Part shown: one piece after another, positions 14,567 to 15,233 of the stretch | Position numbering within the stretch: position 1 is the stretch's first letter | Layout of the letters: every line of letters begins with the position of its first letter | Source of the DNA: an uncultured Muribaculaceae bacterium | GTDB taxonomy: Bacteria; Bacteroidota; Bacteroidia; Bacteroidales; Muribaculaceae | NCBI GenBank assembly: GCA_947644475.1 | Contig: CANRZQ010000036.1 | Coordinates: forward strand, 1-15,233 | DNA length: 15,233 bases | Direction: 5' to 3' | The notes under the pieces: generated by a model | Databases searched by the model: none | What the model was told of the DNA's origin: nothing | The model's input: the letters and a program-made list of their open reading frames with translations, nothing else | Translations under genes and position numbers: made by a program

Positions 14567-15109
14567 ATGATAGACGAAATCCTGAAACACAACCGCGAGT
14601 TCGTAGCCTCACGAGGCTACGAACGCTTTATCACATCGAAATATCCCGATAAGAAAATAGCCATCGTCACCTGCATGGACACGCGCCTTGTCGAACTGTT
14701 GCCGGCCGCACTCGGCTTCCGCAACGGCGATGTGAAAATAATAAAGAACGCCGGAGGCACCATCACCAATCCGTTCGACTCCACCGTGCGCTCTCTCCTT
14801 GTGGCTATATACGAACTCGGCGTTACCGAAGTAATGATAATCGGCCACACCGGATGCGGCGTCCAGGGCATGGACGCATCCGAGATGCTCGACCTGATGC
14901 GCTCGCGCGGCATCGACGACGAGCATATATCGCTGATGATGCACTGCGGCATCGACCTGCTCTCGTGGCTTCACGGATTCGACGACACGGAAAAAGCCGT
15001 GTCCGACACCGTCGACCTTGTCCGCAACCACCCCCTCGTTCCCCGCGACATCACCGTCCGCGGCTACATCATGGACTCCGTCACCGGCGCCCTCACCCCC
15101 GTCGAATAA
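14567..15109 (+). CDS. Beta-class carbonic anhydrase
   Basis: This 180-residue cytoplasmic zinc enzyme converts CO2 and water to bicarbonate. The zinc ligands and catalytic pair are all present: Cys36, Asp38 and Arg40 in VTCMDTRLVE, and His94 and Cys97 in IIGHTGCGVQG. The KNAGG motif (60-64, IIKNAGGTITNPF) and the dimer-forming helices between are typical. The short length and CMDTR/HTGCG motifs resemble the Rv1284-like small beta enzymes more than E. coli Can (about 220 residues). It begins one base after the dehydrogenase stop (TAA-G-ATG), so the two are translationally coupled. Bicarbonate supply would support carboxylation reactions such as those in succinate and propionate production; this role is inferred. 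It is the last gene before the hairpin at 15114. Confidence 0.95.
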   Translation: MIDEILKHNREFVASRGYERFITSKYPDKKIAIVTCMDTRLVELLPAALGFRNGDVKIIKNAGGTITNPFDSTVRSLLVAIYELGVTEVMIIGHTGCGVQGMDASEMLDLMRSRGIDDEHISLMMHCGIDLLSWLHGFDDTEKAVSDTVDLVRNHPLVPRDITVRGYIMDSVTGALTPVE

Positions 15110-15113
15110 GCAT

Positions 15114-15152
15114 TTGAGCAACAAAGCATCGTTTAGGTGCTTTGTGGCTCAA
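15114..15152 (+). terminator. Strong hairpin after the operon, probable terminator
   Basis: The arms TTGAGCAACAAAGCA (15114-15128) and TGCTTTGTGGCTCAA (15138-15152) pair at 14 of 15 positions around a 9-base loop (TCGTTTAGG). The single mismatch is A15120 with G15146. The hairpin begins 5 bases after the carbonic anhydrase stop. No T-run follows (ACAATGCG), so it may block 3' decay or end transcription in both directions instead of acting as a classical intrinsic terminator. The remaining bases to 15218 hold no recognisable gene. Confidence 0.65.
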
Positions 15153-15218
15153 ACAATGCGCTTCAAATAACCTATCGCTAAGGAGAAGAGGATGTATCAA
15201 AATACCAAACAGTAGGGA

Positions 15219-15233
15219 CGTACGGCCCGTGCG
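15219..15233. repeat. Palindromic GC-rich repeat cut by the window edge
   Basis: CGTACGG (15219-15225), one C, then CCGTGCG (15227-15233) form an inverted repeat with 6 of 7 pairs, preceded by AGTAGGGA. The sequence probably continues past the edge with the complement of GTAGGGA. It resembles dispersed GGGACG-CACGG palindromes that I recall from Bacteroidales intergenic regions. It may be a REP-like element or a terminal repeat of a small mobile element. Confidence 0.4.

Overview
The window looks like chromosomal DNA of a Bacteroidales bacterium, probably a gut member such as the Muribaculaceae. The evidence is a small DUF4492 gene directly ahead of cydAB, Bacteroidetes-type promoter boxes (TTTG / TAnnTTTG), a lack of Shine-Dalgarno sequences, and the particular protein families present. 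The family-level placement is an inference. Almost every base is coding. Two divergent gene blocks meet at a control region at about 9661-9815.

Minus-strand block (read from 9660 leftwards): a HAD-family sugar-phosphate phosphatase/mutase, a three-domain Xaa-Pro aminopeptidase, a gamma-class carbonic anhydrase-like hexapeptide protein, a secreted calcineurin-like phosphoesterase fused to a PQQ-type beta-propeller, then an AT-rich type II restriction-modification (R-M) pair, then mfd (transcription-repair coupling factor), which runs off the left edge. The R-M pair is a Sau3AI/MutH-type endonuclease and a C5-cytosine methyltransferase, both probably acting on GATC. It sits tightly between the phosphoesterase and mfd. 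Its entry appears to have removed the usual ATG start of mfd, leaving a TTG. mfd also carries a one-base frameshift near 1618, about 120 codons in.

Plus-strand block (from 9816 rightwards): DUF4492 membrane protein, cydA and cydB (cytochrome bd quinol oxidase), a YigZ/IMPACT-family protein, an iron-dependent YqhD/butanol-dehydrogenase-type alcohol dehydrogenase, and a beta-class carbonic anhydrase. Gaps are 1 to 28 bases, so this is probably one operon, combining micro-aerobic respiration and redox and carbonyl metabolism. It ends in a strong hairpin at 15114-15152. The last bases of the window begin a palindromic repeat cut by the window edge.

The points most worth a second look are: (1) the R-M insertion and its effect on mfd; (2) a marked scarcity of GATC across the host sequence, only 12 sites in 15.2 kb by hand count, 4 of them inside the R-M insert; (3) a 28-bp duplication of the cydB 3' end in which all four substitutions fall at codon third positions, which looks like a recombination scar; (4) DUF4492 as a candidate extra subunit of cytochrome bd. 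I saw no tRNA, rRNA, CRISPR array or complete transposon.
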